From contig CAZUHP010000034.1 of assembly GCA_964620595.1 (NCBI GenBank), forward strand, positions 1 to 38,274: a stretch of 38,274 nt of DNA, in the 5' to 3' direction. Positions 7,301-15,075 of the stretch are shown here, piece by piece (position 1 is the stretch's first letter; every line of letters starts with the position of its first letter). This stretch comes from Desulfocarbo sp964620595. GTDB lineage: Bacteria > Desulfobacterota > Desulfarculia > Desulfarculales > Desulfarculaceae. The notes under the pieces are model-generated. The model had not been told where the DNA came from, made no database searches, and saw only the letters and a list, made by a program, of their open reading frames with translations. A program made the translations under genes and the position numbers.

Positions 7301-9252
7301 GCCTTCTCCTCTGTCACCGCGGCCGGCTCACTGGGCCGTTCAACCTGCAGGCCCCGCTCTTTGAACCACTCGGACGGCGGGCGTCCGGTGTCAGCCGCCC
7401 AACGGTTCGCCCGGGCCTCGACCAGCGCCGCTATGACCTCGGCCTCCTCCTGGGAGTATCCCCCTATGGTGATCAGGTCGTCTTTGAACTTTTGGGCTTC
7501 CTTGGTCGCAGTCCTGGGCGGGTCCTGCATCAAGATGTCCAGGCTGGGAAGCTCCAGGCTTTCGAGGTCCGCCGGCGAGAAGCTGAGGGCTGGCCGCACG
7601 TCCTCCCAGGCGGGAGTCTGTATGAGGGTGGGTAGCAGACTGGTGGGGATGCCGACCGGAAGGTCCAGCTGCACGGCCTCCTCGAACTTGTCCATGGGAA
7701 TTTCGGCCTCGGCCATGAAGTCTTCGACCTCCATGGGAGCCATCCCGGCCTCCTGGGCCTTTTGGAACGCCATGGCCAACTCGCGGGCGGGTGCATACAC
7801 CTGTTCTGGCAAATCGTATTCTTGCGCTGCCTGGTCGAGAAAGTCCTCGAACGCCTTCAGGTCCCGCTGGGCCAGCTTGCTTTCACCAATCACCTCCTCC
7901 AGCTTGGCCACGAACGCTTGGGCGCCGGCTTTCGCCTTGGCTGCCACTTGAACCTTTTCCAGGCCCTCTTTTATTGCGACCTCGGCCGCTGGGTTCATCT
8001 GGGTCGCCGGCGGTCCCACCTCGGCGGTAGCCTCCACCTGGCCGGGCTGCAATTGCTCCAGCTCCGCAGCGCCGGTGAACCCGCCCGCAGCGCCGCCCAG
8101 CAGGGCGCCAATGAGAAAGCTCTCAAAGACGCGCCCCGGGTCTATGGCCTCCATCAGCTGGCCAAAGGTAACGTTCTCGGGAGCAACGCCCTTGGCGGTG
8201 GCGATATCCGAAATTATTTCCTGTATGCCCTCCTGCGCGCCTTCCGTGAGTGCACTGGCGCCTACGCGGCGCAACAGGCTGCCCCCTGTTTCGGCCAGCC
8301 AGCCAAACTTGTTTGTTATGGCGATAGCCGGCAGGTTCCACAGCGCTGTTCGCAGGCCCGCCGCCTGCGCCTCGCTCGGGGTGCCGCCCATCTCCAGCAC
8401 CTGGCGGGAAACACTGCCACCTTCCGCCATGGCCTCGGACGCCACGGACGTACCCAGGGCCAGGAACCGGGCCACCGCTGGCGCAGCGTCAGCCCAGCCG
8501 GCCAGTCCGCCGGTTGCCAGGGTTTGAGCCATAAAGGAGGCCATGGACCCCGCGCCAGAGACGAACTTTTCAACAAAGGTCGGGTCCTTGACCGCGGTTT
8601 CTTTGAGTACTTCGTTTAACCTGTCGGCCCAGGGTCTAACGCTCTCGATCCCCAGCACTCGATCCAAGAAGTCCAGGGTGCTAGCCGTGGGCTGCAACGC
8701 GCCCACATTGAACGACCGGAACAATCTGGCGTCCGCCCTGTCTTTGTCCTCGGGGCCATGCAGGAGGTAATCAATCGCATCGGAGCCCTTCTGTAGCCAC
8801 CAGCCCAGCAGCGGAATAACATCCTTGTGTCTCTGGCCCCAAGCGCTTATGACCCGTTCAGCCCTGCCCAGGGTCTCCAGGTCGTCCTTCGCCTTGGCGT
8901 AATTGGCGGGGGAGGTAAGAAAGCGGGCCGCAGCGGGGTGCCTTTGCGCGTATGCGTCCAAGTCAACGGCCGGAGGGTCTACTGCGGCCCGCTGGAGGTC
9001 CGGCCGCTCCTGGACGAATTTGGGGTCTACACCGGTTCGGCTGGAAAAGTCCAGCACCTTTGCGGCCTGGTCCGGTGCCATGCCCACGGTGGCGTCATGA
9101 GCCTGGTAGAGTGTTTGCCCAGGCCGCTTGGGAGCGTCGGGGAACATGCTGAGGTCCAAGTCCCTGCGGCCCTGCGGCTCGGCGGGCTCCGGCTCCTTGC
9201 GGGGCTTCGCCCTGGGAGCATCAGGGAACATGCTGAGGTCTATCTCGGCCAT
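1312..9252 (-). CDS. Giant polyvalent internal virion protein (ParB-like, RelA/SpoT-like, DdrB-like, zincin)
   Basis: 2646 residues from ATG 9252, which overlaps the upstream stop (TGATG); a longer in-frame start 36 bases upstream would lie inside that gene. Visible parts: two copies of DLSMFPDAP (residues 5-13 and 33-41); a Gly/Ala-rich hydrophobic zone at 230-400 that may contact membrane; a ParB-like segment at about 680-755 (HKILDGNTTLLELAERG); a RelA/SpoT-like nucleotidyltransferase at about 790-905 (RIKSADSIERKL, KDRF at 853, GYRD at 863, EVQ at 880, GHQIY at 896); a DdrB-like ParB domain at about 1035-1200 (SHDPNKGF, GGNSRAMSIKLAY); a zincin with HEIGH at 1470-1474 and a possible third ligand E1526; a charged coiled coil at about 1750-1830; and a ~600-residue helical C-terminal domain of the large-polyvalent-protein type. 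Such proteins are known or proposed to be packaged and injected with phage DNA to protect it or reprogram the host. Residues about 947-1014 are low in recognisable structure and lie opposite a small + strand gene. Confidence 0.85.
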   Translation of the reverse strand: MAEIDLSMFPDAPRAKPRKEPEPAEPQGRRDLDLSMFPDAPKRPGQTLYQAHDATVGMAPDQAAKVLDFSSRTGVDPKFVQERPDLQRAAVDPPAVDLDAYAQRHPAAARFLTSPANYAKAKDDLETLGRAERVISAWGQRHKDVIPLLGWWLQKGSDAIDYLLHGPEDKDRADARLFRSFNVGALQPTASTLDFLDRVLGIESVRPWADRLNEVLKETAVKDPTFVEKFVSGAGSMASFMAQTLATGGLAGWADAAPAVARFLALGTSVASEAMAEGGSVSRQVLEMGGTPSEAQAAGLRTALWNLPAIAITNKFGWLAETGGSLLRRVGASALTEGAQEGIQEIISDIATAKGVAPENVTFGQLMEAIDPGRVFESFLIGALLGGAAGGFTGAAELEQLQPGQVEATAEVGPPATQMNPAAEVAIKEGLEKVQVAAKAKAGAQAFVAKLEEVIGESKLAQRDLKAFEDFLDQAAQEYDLPEQVYAPARELAMAFQKAQEAGMAPMEVEDFMAEAEIPMDKFEEAVQLDLPVGIPTSLLPTLIQTPAWEDVRPALSFSPADLESLELPSLDILMQDPPRTATKEAQKFKDDLITIGGYSQEEAEVIAALVEARANRWAADTGRPPSEWFKERGLQVERPSEPAAVTEEKAPEREAEARAAEEARAQTSTYFEPTDTSKPVPLQKLEPRGTPVDTEKRARAAELMNAAEAGQGAKRKPLLAVDLGDGRHKILDGNTTLLELAERGAPAAEVEVLASPRQRTGDVEQLVAMAEPAGNELKAWMEAFAAEHGGEIYGPRIKSADSIERKLNDELNGDATRLLDVVAGTLIYDSMEDLQKAAKALGAAVERIGPMKDRFEKPIWGGYRDIATHLIMPSGLVVEVQLHLRPILEAKKSLGHQIYEVVRELGAGLIKEQGLTVEERKAAEGAIRDMGRLSNILYNNAFMQVHYPALAANSRALSLEISQDLNRILAKLSGWSRLMSLSPSIRNMRPESALTTKGSPVSEFSKKVSFSNSIDEPPSTSNIQPRRERGKPKVVVGAKDKLYRQGEAHTCHYALVEAADLLASHDPNKGFAWTKGYPKDVQERRYDLDKNEQLKVEQHAKKLTTPFVLKPSPDATNGPPIVTPDLVVLGGNSRAMSIKLAYGKYKAKGKKYKTHLARFAPTYGLSEEQVNSMKRPVLVRIVDPGTTDIQELHRWATDLNYVPTEGLGEEAEAASRGRNVSRETLERVGSLLATEDATIRKLMDKPQVARQILEWLVKDGVISQTDRAKYWNNKYKKATDAGKRAIEATLLGSVIPDAELLQVAPRWLLQQVGRNLDSLAKIQALEGGWNIAPEVREAVELLTTMDAMGFKNLGEFLRQDTLPGMKEREWSVKARALANAFLTKKPNQLRDAFKGYTQDAKMGAGGQTTLVNLDPGETFNHWFGIGSDLGPQTLFQGDAHGPKGYTRFDQDNKAVFGFLQAKDVSTAIHEIGHLLRRDLQLLAEDKYAPAQVKADWQAVKDWLGVHPGQAALTREQEEKFARGFEAYIMEGRAPSSALVRAFERLRSWLVQIYQSVKGLNVNMTQEVRAVFDRLLATDQDIRTAQAELIKPLWDIKSETAPEGIDQDAWNEYRTLAQKALDAAAAAIQAKEMEERARLEKEWRKEARDQAKNHPGQVLIRKVMDAGGLDLDELGQEYDNATMAILRQKRPGLIKRGGASPAALAAQMNMTLDQLVETLKAAPTQKELVDKYVEEQLAEWTQSWIPEDAAITTEYLDFLDHEELLLSMLSGGLGLRKLDPATVRARARQSVGQTRVQSILQDREAFKTAQAKAEREIKEARKAAKTEERARAAAKAAEAARRRREAAARRKERAEAREFLAKTARYFKRVVQAKNIDPEYLDQIRQLLASYDPAVRTPKTLARRKSLREFVEAKKAAGEAINVPDRVLDKAYQTSFSEMTMEEVQELRRAVENLEHLGKTKKRLLASKRKREIDQAVQEMVESIYANKKVKYRKTFEQATGEKGWLTKLADAGRGFKADLLKMEFIAYALDGFQENGPVYRYIFEPFKQAEDRALKLGAEIQKDLEKAFERIPKAERRKWTRKRYSIPGSKISLTREQMIMVGLNSGNKGNWTALREGFKDQGWTDETIQYVLDQLTADEWALIQDVWTTINGLYPLLDDAHYLLTGNHMVKVEGHEVKAANLPGPIMGQYFPLKFDPGLSWKAEKHQAEEAADIAGMFKNFYYPPSMAKGFTIERKGGKLPVLLNTSVITKHIHDTVLFATHAAAFRDAVILSKNPAFRQAVEDTMGREVYKQIQPWMQAIARPQQAPETYGEALVGAIRRNTTLVMLGLKATVSAKQFLSYTQTIDKLGVKAAGDGLRRFFANPWETIEFVDQRSEAMRQRRNAWDREVKVVMAQIKPGRKSARQVMGRVFMWPIGMMDAVATYPTWVAAYTKAMKDFGWNEEKAINYADRIVRTTQPTARTKDLARIQRGSEYQKLMTMFYTFFSVQFNHLWSRTAAWKEGKITTMQLARSYFWSVIIPAYLAQMIADYEPPDAKETGKALLNYIAGGIPYLRDIVNAATSGYDYTISPTAEFGRAVTRLSRSITAEEVDPVKVAKGAIEVGGYLFGIPSKQAVITMQGALDLANDETDNPLRLIFPEKKEKK
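6158..6186 (+). promoter_or_regulatory. Predicted sigma70 promoter of the nested antisense gene
   Basis: TTGCCT at 6158-6163 and TATATT at 6181-6186 are separated by 17 bases, the optimal spacing; they match the consensus hexamers at 4/6 and 5/6 positions. Transcription would start near 6193, just ahead of the ribosome binding site of the gene at 6209. The promoter lies inside the coding sequence of the giant gene on the opposite strand. Confidence 0.5.
6209..6412 (+). CDS. Small gene nested antisense inside the giant polyvalent gene, unknown function
   Basis: 67 residues from ATG 6209 to TAA 6410-6412, beginning MLFEKDTFFENSETGDPFVV and ending EISRERALELAAKAG. An excellent Shine-Dalgarno (AAGGAGG, 6195-6201) sits 7 bases before the ATG, and a promoter-like pair lies just upstream. 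The protein is mixed and globular-looking (acidic overall, beta-like start, a C-terminal helix), unlike the Arg/Ser/Pro-rich translations of typical antisense shadows here. Conversely the giant frame opposite is Ser-rich and featureless over this stretch, exactly between the RelA-like and DdrB-like domains, suggesting a cassette inserted in the coding sequence that kept the long frame open. It is oriented with the lysogeny genes, so it could be expressed from the prophage. No family is recognised; an antitoxin or immunity role towards the neighbouring RelA-like domain is speculation. Confidence 0.6.
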   Translation: MLFEKDTFFENSETGDPFVVKADSGRMFRMEGDKLISLDHPDSFAKILFKSWEISRERALELAAKAG

Positions 9253-11174
9253 CACTTCTCCAGCAGCTTTTTGCCGTAAAGCTTCCACACCCCGCGGATG
9301 GTTTCGGGAGTAATCATCTTGCCGCCTTCGGCCAGCGTCTTATACGCGGCCTCGTAGGCCTTGGGGCCGAGTTCCATCTCCACCAGGGCCATTTGCTTGT
9401 CTTGGGCGGTGGGATTCTCTACCCCGCGCTTTTCCAGAATCTCGTAGACCTCTTGAAGCTCTTTTGGCTTGAGTCCTGGAAGTTGGGGATCAAATGCCGG
9501 CCTGCCCTCAACGTCCCGAATCATGCCTATGTAGGGTTGGCCCTGTCTGCGCCGGCGAGTTTTCTCCACAAAGGCCGGTTCATCGCTCCAGCCGGGCACG
9601 TCGATCTTTTCCATGAGCCCGCGGGCCAGGTCCGCCACCTTGGCGTTATAGGGGGTAAGGCCTTCGGCCTTCATCTCATCTTCGAGGCGGGCGATGAAGT
9701 CGCTTTCCTGCTTGGCGTAGTCCTTGCCCTTGAACACCTTCTTGAAGTCGGCAGCCGCCTTGGTCAGGTAGTTGACCGGTCCTTTTCCCTTCAGCCACTT
9801 GTCCCGTTTTTCCGCCAGATGCTCGGCGTCCTTGGGGCTCAACCCGCGGCCGGCTAAGTCGAGTATCTGGACGCGGCTCAGGTTTTCCAGGTTCTTGAGG
9901 GTGTCGGTGTAGACTTTCGGGTCCGTCTCGTGGACCTGTTCCAGGAGCAGCTTGCGTTTGGCCTGGGCCTTGTCGGGGTCAATGATCCCTTTCTGCTCCA
10001 GCAGATCAATGGTGGCTCGGGCGGTCTGTAGGTCGCCTTCGTTGAAGGACTGCCAGAACAGGGTGAGTCCCTTGTCTAGGGCGTTCTCCTTGGCCTTTTT
10101 CTGGGCGTCATTGATTATGCGCTGGTCGGTGCGCATGGCGGTTATGAGCTTGCGGCGCGCATCAAAGGGCAGCCCTTCCATTTTCTTGGCTGCGGCCAGC
10201 TTGGCGTTGAAGTTGCCCTCTCCGAATTGCTGGTTAAGGAGCGCATAAGCCCTATCAACGGCCCAATCCTCGGCCTTGGCCTTGGCTTGCTTGGTCAGCT
10301 CGTTTACCTCGGAGAGCTTTAGGCCCACGGGGAGAGGTACGGTTTCACCCTCTTTGGGATGGCCTTTGCCGTACTTCTGCTGTCCGGTAAGCAGCCCATA
10401 GGCGGTCATGGGCTGGGTTTCAATGAGTCGTTTCACGTTAAACAGGCTGAGGTCGTGTTGCCAGTCCAGAAATTCCTTGGCCGCAGCCTTGCGGTCCAGG
10501 ACACCGGCGTTGATGTCCTCATTGAGGGCTTTGAGGAACGCGTCGGTTTGCTGCTCCTGGTTGCGCTGGCTGGGGTCGTTGATGATGGCCTGCATACCGG
10601 CCTGTCGCAGTTGCAGGCGAGTTGCGGCCCTGGCGTCCACCGACTTGTTCCAAGCCAACTTGCGCACCTGTCGCTGGCCGCTGAGCGCCATGGTGGTAAA
10701 GTCGGCTTCCCATTCCGCGGCATAGCCGCCTATGAGCCCCTGGCCATACTTTTCTTTTATCTCCTGGGCCTTCTGGCGGTACGTCTCCTCCAGTTTGGTA
10801 AAGTCGGGCTCATGTTGCAGATTGGTGAGAACCTCTTGCAGTTCCTTGGCCGCGGCCGCCCTGTTGGCCCGCTGGGTGGTTTCCTGCTGGGCATCAACCA
10901 GGCGCAAGCCCAGCTTGAAAAACTTGTCTCCAACCTGGGCCACGGTATCAAAGGCCTGGCCCAGGCTCATCTGCTTGGCGGCGGCGGCTTCAATCGAGCG
11001 GTGGCCCTGTTCCTGAATCTGGAGGGCTTCCCGGATTGCGGCCGCACTCTGGTTGTTGGCAAAGGCGGCGGCGGCCGGGTCCCGCCGGCCTAGGCTGGCG
11101 ATTGCCGCAGGCGCCCGCACAGCGGCATTAACCTGGGGAGGGGCCTTTTCTTGATACCGCTGAATAGTCGCCAT
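9252..11174 (-). CDS. Internal virion protein, probable T7 gp15-like ejection protein
   Basis: 640 residues, almost wholly alpha-helical and rich in Ala, Gln, Glu and Lys. It begins MATIQRYQEKAPPQV, and contains long amphipathic helices (LRLVDAQQETTQRANRAAAA, YRQKAQEIKEKYGQGLIGGY). This size, composition and place between a gp14-like protein and the giant protein match the internal core or DNA-ejection proteins of T7-like and related podoviruses, which form a channel across the cell envelope during injection. The ATG at 11174 lies two bases after the stop of the upstream gene, and its own stop overlaps the giant start. No catalytic motif is seen. Confidence 0.75.
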   Translation of the reverse strand: MATIQRYQEKAPPQVNAAVRAPAAIASLGRRDPAAAAFANNQSAAAIREALQIQEQGHRSIEAAAAKQMSLGQAFDTVAQVGDKFFKLGLRLVDAQQETTQRANRAAAAKELQEVLTNLQHEPDFTKLEETYRQKAQEIKEKYGQGLIGGYAAEWEADFTTMALSGQRQVRKLAWNKSVDARAATRLQLRQAGMQAIINDPSQRNQEQQTDAFLKALNEDINAGVLDRKAAAKEFLDWQHDLSLFNVKRLIETQPMTAYGLLTGQQKYGKGHPKEGETVPLPVGLKLSEVNELTKQAKAKAEDWAVDRAYALLNQQFGEGNFNAKLAAAKKMEGLPFDARRKLITAMRTDQRIINDAQKKAKENALDKGLTLFWQSFNEGDLQTARATIDLLEQKGIIDPDKAQAKRKLLLEQVHETDPKVYTDTLKNLENLSRVQILDLAGRGLSPKDAEHLAEKRDKWLKGKGPVNYLTKAAADFKKVFKGKDYAKQESDFIARLEDEMKAEGLTPYNAKVADLARGLMEKIDVPGWSDEPAFVEKTRRRRQGQPYIGMIRDVEGRPAFDPQLPGLKPKELQEVYEILEKRGVENPTAQDKQMALVEMELGPKAYEAAYKTLAEGGKMITPETIRGVWKLYGKKLLEK

Positions 11175-11176
11175 GC

Positions 11177-12040
11177 TCAGACCCTTCCCAAGCCCCGCAG
11201 CCCGCTATAACCCCAGCCATACCTGCGCGGGACGGTATGGCCCCAGTTCATCATCCCGAGCTGTAGGAAAGTGCTGCCTAGGCCCATGGCCAAACCAGCC
11301 CTTCCGCTGTACTCGGCTAGGTCGCTCTGCATGCCGGCCATGCGGGCGGTAGTCCGCATCTCCCAGGTCTTCATGTTGGTCTGCCAGGCATCTAGGCTCC
11401 TGAGCGTATCTATCCAGCCAGCTCCCTTCAGCGCCCCGCGGGCCTGGGCGAAGCTGTTGATAGCACCGGTCAGGGCCCGGTCAACCGCAGATTCCGCGGT
11501 GGCGGCATCCATCAGCCCGCCGGCAAGGGCCATGGTCGCGTCGTACTCTCCGGCGGCCAGAATGTCGGCGATGTCCTGCTCGGCCTTGTCCATGTCCTCC
11601 ATCATCACCAGGGCCGGAGTGCCGCTCATCGCCACCCCTGAAGCGTGATAGGTGGCCACCTGGGTACCGGCCAGGCGATCGGCCTCCATGCGCACCATGT
11701 GGGCGGCCTGCTTTGCGCGCTCTTCTATCTCGCGGGCGTCCATCCTGGCGGCCTGCAGGTTCACCTGGCCGGTAAACTCGGCCAGGTTGGCCTCGCGCAG
11801 CATGGCCTCGGCATTCAGCCGGGCCGCCTCGGCCTGGTCCATGGCAGCCGCAAACTCGCTATCGCGGCGGCGGCGGTTCCAGTAGTCCATGCCGCTCTTG
11901 TAGTCGGCGGCCATCTGGCTGTAGTAGTTCTGAAGGCCCGAGTAATAGTCACTCTGCGCCTGGGACGCCTCGTAAGACTGGTACATTCCGGCAGCGCTCA
12001 GGCCCAAGCCTACTGCTGCTATGGCTACGGAAGCACCCAT
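11177..12040 (-). CDS. Internal virion protein, probable T7 gp14-like
   Basis: 287 residues. It opens with a hydrophobic glycine-rich segment (VAIAAVGLGLSAAGMYQSYE) followed by a long Ala/Arg/Glu-rich helical region (AEAARLNAEAMLREANLAEF) and a Met/Gly-rich C-terminus. This plan, a membrane-active N-terminus and then helices, is that of podovirus internal protein B (gp14-like), which inserts in the outer membrane on ejection. Its place between the nozzle and gp15-like genes is the canonical one. AGGAG lies about 9 bases before the ATG. Confidence 0.75.
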   Translation of the reverse strand: MGASVAIAAVGLGLSAAGMYQSYEASQAQSDYYSGLQNYYSQMAADYKSGMDYWNRRRRDSEFAAAMDQAEAARLNAEAMLREANLAEFTGQVNLQAARMDAREIEERAKQAAHMVRMEADRLAGTQVATYHASGVAMSGTPALVMMEDMDKAEQDIADILAAGEYDATMALAGGLMDAATAESAVDRALTGAINSFAQARGALKGAGWIDTLRSLDAWQTNMKTWEMRTTARMAGMQSDLAEYSGRAGLAMGLGSTFLQLGMMNWGHTVPRRYGWGYSGLRGLGRV

Positions 12041-12052
12041 TACGCTGCACTC

Positions 12053-14044
12053 CTATTCATCGCTAACCACCAGACTGGGCATGATCGCCAAGACCGTAAT
12101 AGGCAACGGCAGGTCCTGGCGGATGAACACCCGGCCGGCACGTTCCCAGTCGGACGCCAGAGTGATTTCCTTGTCCTCGCTGAGCAAGGGCACGGGCGCA
12201 TCCATGGCGTCAGCAGTGGTGCGGAAGGTGACCGTCTTCAGGTCGTCCTCACTGGTGCCGACCTTGCATTGCACGGTGCGGTAGAATCGCACCACGGCCT
12301 TGTGGATTCGTTTCTTGCGTCCCTGTGCGGTTCCGTCCCGTGCTCCTCCCTCTATCCGCATGGGCTCGATATCCACGTTGAAGCCCAGGCCCACGTGCAC
12401 CTTGCGGTAATAGTCGTCCAGACTCACCGCGCCGGAGGTTACGGTCCTGGTAGGATGCACCGCGCCGTCCGCCAGTATCTGGACCTCCTCACCCTCCAGG
12501 TGATCCAGCCCGGAAACGCTGTTCACCCGTTTTTCCAGGGTGCCGCCGGTCATGGAGTAGGCCGCGCCGTCCACGCCAGCGAGGGTGGCGGTAATGCCGG
12601 TGGTGCCGGTGGTAAGGGTGTATTTGCCCGCCGAGATCGGAGTTGTGCCGGTGGGGTTGCTCAAATAGACCCTGTCGCCCGGGCTCCAGCCATGGGCCGC
12701 GTCCAGGGTGAGCTGCACCGGATTTGAGTTGTCGGCCGCGGTGATGGTGTGCGGATCGTGGTAGGTGAGGCCGCAGTCAACGAAAAAGGCGTCGGTTACA
12801 TCGGTCCCGAAATCGTCCGCTAGGTACTCAATATAACGCTTGGTCGCCCCGTTGATGGTGCGCTTCACCAGAAAGTACACGTCATCCCGGCCCACGGCGG
12901 CATTGGGAACGCAACAGATATCCTCCACCTCCCCGCCGAAATCGTGCCGGGTCCACGCCATAACGTTCTCTGGGGGGTAGTAGGTTCCGCTGATTGCGTA
13001 GCCGTCTTCACGGCACGCCCACAGGATCGCGTCTGGGTCCTGGGCCCAGTCGAACCCAGTTATCCCGGTGCCGGTGATATGCTCGGCCAGCAGGGTTAAA
13101 TCGCGGCCTATATATCCGTCCGTGTTGTAGTCGTAGCCGTATTCAACCAGCTTCTTGCCGTGCAGCCGGACAAAGATGACGCTGTGGTTGATCACCCGAG
13201 CGCCTATGTCCGCCGAGCCGAAGGTGGTTTCGCGGTCAAACCTGATGTTGGAGGGAGTCACCGGGTCCAAGGAACTCCGGGCCCCACAGGCCCACTCGGC
13301 GCCCACGGTCCCGATGATGAGGCGCTGCTTGGAGGCCAGCCAGCGGATACGGTTGATGTAGTCCGCGGCAATGGTGTACTCCATGGCGTCGTCGTCGCCG
13401 GTCCCCAGGGTCAGGTCCTCGTAGTCGCCGGACACGCTGAACCGTAGAGTCTGGGGTTGATCCGGCGCGCCGGCCCACACGCTCCTTTGTTCGAAAAACC
13501 CCACGGCGCTGGGCCAATTGGCCAGGGTGGCGCCGGAAGCCGCATGCCAGGCGCTGGTGGCGCCGGTAAAGCTGACGCTGGCCAAGGTGAAGGTGGCGGC
13601 GCTGAGTCGGCTGAGTTTCTGGGGCTCCACCTCGGGATGGGTGAAATAGGCGATGTCCGCTGTCTGTGCGAACCGGACCGAGGCCATTTGAGGCGTTGCG
13701 GCCGTGGACCGCCAGGGGGTGGCTATCTCGGTAGGTGTGGAGCCGGTGTACAGCTGGCCACGGCTGGTGATAAAGCGCATGTACTGGTCGCCGGCCTCTA
13801 TCACATAGGCCTGTTCCTCCGAGAACACAAAGGGCAGCAGCTTGACCGGCTTTGAGGAATCCTTCACTTCGCAAACAAAGTACGTTCCCGGCCGGCTTGA
13901 GGCCCCGCCGTGGGCATGCACCAGGACGTTGAGCAAAGTGCGGGCCCCGTTGTAATACTTTTCGAGGTCAACGCGCCCTTCGAGCCGCGGGCTCAACTCG
14001 CCCGCGGTGAAGTTTGTCCATATGCCGGTGAACTTCGCCATCAA
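12053..14044 (-). CDS. Tail nozzle protein (T7 gp12-like tail tubular protein B)
   Basis: 663 residues. The N-terminus carries the characteristic nozzle signature: NFTAGELSPRLEGRVDLEKY, NGARTLLNV and HGGASSRPGTYFV. The remainder is beta-rich, consistent with a propeller, and includes the SVWAGAPDQPQTLRFSVSGD segment typical of this family. The protein forms the distal tube of the short tail through which DNA leaves. ATG 14044 or the adjacent ATG 14041 can serve as the start; the first overlaps the upstream stop as ATGA. Confidence 0.9.
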   Translation of the reverse strand: MMAKFTGIWTNFTAGELSPRLEGRVDLEKYYNGARTLLNVLVHAHGGASSRPGTYFVCEVKDSSKPVKLLPFVFSEEQAYVIEAGDQYMRFITSRGQLYTGSTPTEIATPWRSTAATPQMASVRFAQTADIAYFTHPEVEPQKLSRLSAATFTLASVSFTGATSAWHAASGATLANWPSAVGFFEQRSVWAGAPDQPQTLRFSVSGDYEDLTLGTGDDDAMEYTIAADYINRIRWLASKQRLIIGTVGAEWACGARSSLDPVTPSNIRFDRETTFGSADIGARVINHSVIFVRLHGKKLVEYGYDYNTDGYIGRDLTLLAEHITGTGITGFDWAQDPDAILWACREDGYAISGTYYPPENVMAWTRHDFGGEVEDICCVPNAAVGRDDVYFLVKRTINGATKRYIEYLADDFGTDVTDAFFVDCGLTYHDPHTITAADNSNPVQLTLDAAHGWSPGDRVYLSNPTGTTPISAGKYTLTTGTTGITATLAGVDGAAYSMTGGTLEKRVNSVSGLDHLEGEEVQILADGAVHPTRTVTSGAVSLDDYYRKVHVGLGFNVDIEPMRIEGGARDGTAQGRKKRIHKAVVRFYRTVQCKVGTSEDDLKTVTFRTTADAMDAPVPLLSEDKEITLASDWERAGRVFIRQDLPLPITVLAIMPSLVVSDE

Positions 14045-14652
14045 CCCCTCACGTCAAGCAGCGGGTCGCTCACCATGGGCGCTTGGTAGTCTTCGGTCTT
14101 GTACGCCTCCGCCTTATATGCTTCCTGGGCGTCGGCCAACTGGGCCTCGGACAGCTTGTTGTGGAACTCTGCAAACAAGCGTTCACGTTCCTTGCTGGAC
14201 GCGGTTATCTTCTTGCACAGATCAAAGGCCAGAGCCGCGCTTATGGCCTCGGCGCACAGTGCATCAAGGACCGTGGGGTCTGTGATCCTGGCGGTATATT
14301 CGAGGTAGACGGTTTCCTCGTCGGTGTGAATGTAGCGGCCCACCTTCTCGTACTCCACCACGGTGGAGCCGTCGCTGGTGACCTTACGGACCTTGAGGCA
14401 TTTGGGGTCTGTTGGCAGCACATAGCGGTAGGAGTAGCCCACTACAGGCGCAGTGGCGTCCCGTTGCAGCTTCTGGATTTCCTTGGCGCATCGCCATGGG
14501 TGCATCCGCAGAACTGCATCCCGCACCCGTTCCAGCCTCCACTTGCAGGCCACGGCCATCGGATCATCATCGTTGTCGATGTCCATGATGGGATCGCTGC
14601 CCAGGGCGATCAGAGCGCCGTTGCATATGCTGGTCCAACTGACCTCGCCCAT
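14041..14652 (-). CDS. Tail adaptor (T7 gp11-like tail tubular protein A)
   Basis: 203 residues. The N-terminus (ICNGALIALGSDPI, VRDAVLRMHPWRCAKE) and the YRYVLPTDPKCLKVRKV motif are those of the podovirus gatekeeper/adaptor family, which forms the ring between portal and nozzle. The C-terminal third is a helix rich in Ala and Glu. It lies directly upstream of, and overlaps by four bases, the nozzle gene, the usual pairing. Confidence 0.88.
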   Translation of the reverse strand: MGEVSWTSICNGALIALGSDPIMDIDNDDDPMAVACKWRLERVRDAVLRMHPWRCAKEIQKLQRDATAPVVGYSYRYVLPTDPKCLKVRKVTSDGSTVVEYEKVGRYIHTDEETVYLEYTARITDPTVLDALCAEAISAALAFDLCKKITASSKERERLFAEFHNKLSEAQLADAQEAYKAEAYKTEDYQAPMVSDPLLDVRG

Positions 14653-14655
14653 GGC

Positions 14656-15012
14656 TTACTCGTCCGAAAGGACCAGCCTGGCGGCAACCGGTTCCGGCAG
14701 GTCCTCAGGAGACGAGAACCGCTCCGCCAGGGCCGCGGCCATGTCGCCCTTCGCGCTCCTGGCGGTGATCCCCTCGATGTCAAGGGCCTTGCACGCGGCC
14801 AGAAGAGCGTCCCGGCTATGCTTGTTGGCCCAGTCGTAGGCGCTGGGAACCTCCACGGGCTCCGGGTCTTCGTCAATGCGTTCCATGTGCCCCATCAAGG
14901 CCTTGAGCGGGTGGTCCCGGTCCCCGCTGGTTATCTCGATCTCGTCACCAGCGGCCAGAAAGGTGCCGGTGTTGGACTCGTAGCAGTCTCGCAAAACCCG
15001 GTATTTGGGCAT
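14656..15012 (-). CDS. Small head/tail-module protein with SAP/HeH-like C-terminus
   Basis: 118 residues. The N-terminal half (MPKYRVLRDCYESNTGTFLA) is beta-like; residues about 68-97 (SRDALLAACKALDIEG then ARSAKGDMAAALAERF) fit the helix-extension-helix/SAP-like pattern found in many short phage head proteins. It sits between the capsid cement gene and the gp11-like adaptor, so a head-completion or capsid-associated role is plausible but inferred. It ends three bases before the adaptor gene starts. Confidence 0.65.
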   Translation of the reverse strand: MPKYRVLRDCYESNTGTFLAAGDEIEITSGDRDHPLKALMGHMERIDEDPEPVEVPSAYDWANKHSRDALLAACKALDIEGITARSAKGDMAAALAERFSSPEDLPEPVAARLVLSDE

Positions 15013-15032
15013 CTGTGACTCCTTTCGATTAC

Positions 15033-15054
15033 CCCGGGCCCTCGCGGGCCCGGG
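15033..15054 (-). terminator. GC-rich hairpin after the capsid genes
   Basis: CCCGGGCCC at 15033-15041 and GGGCCCGGG at 15046-15054 form a perfect 9-bp stem with a four-base loop, in the only sizeable gap (15013-15075) after the capsid and cement genes. There is no U-run on the - strand, so it is more likely an attenuator or RNA-stability element keeping capsid expression above tail expression than a full terminator. Confidence 0.4.
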
Positions 15055-15075
15055 ATGTCACTCATCTTCGCCGTG

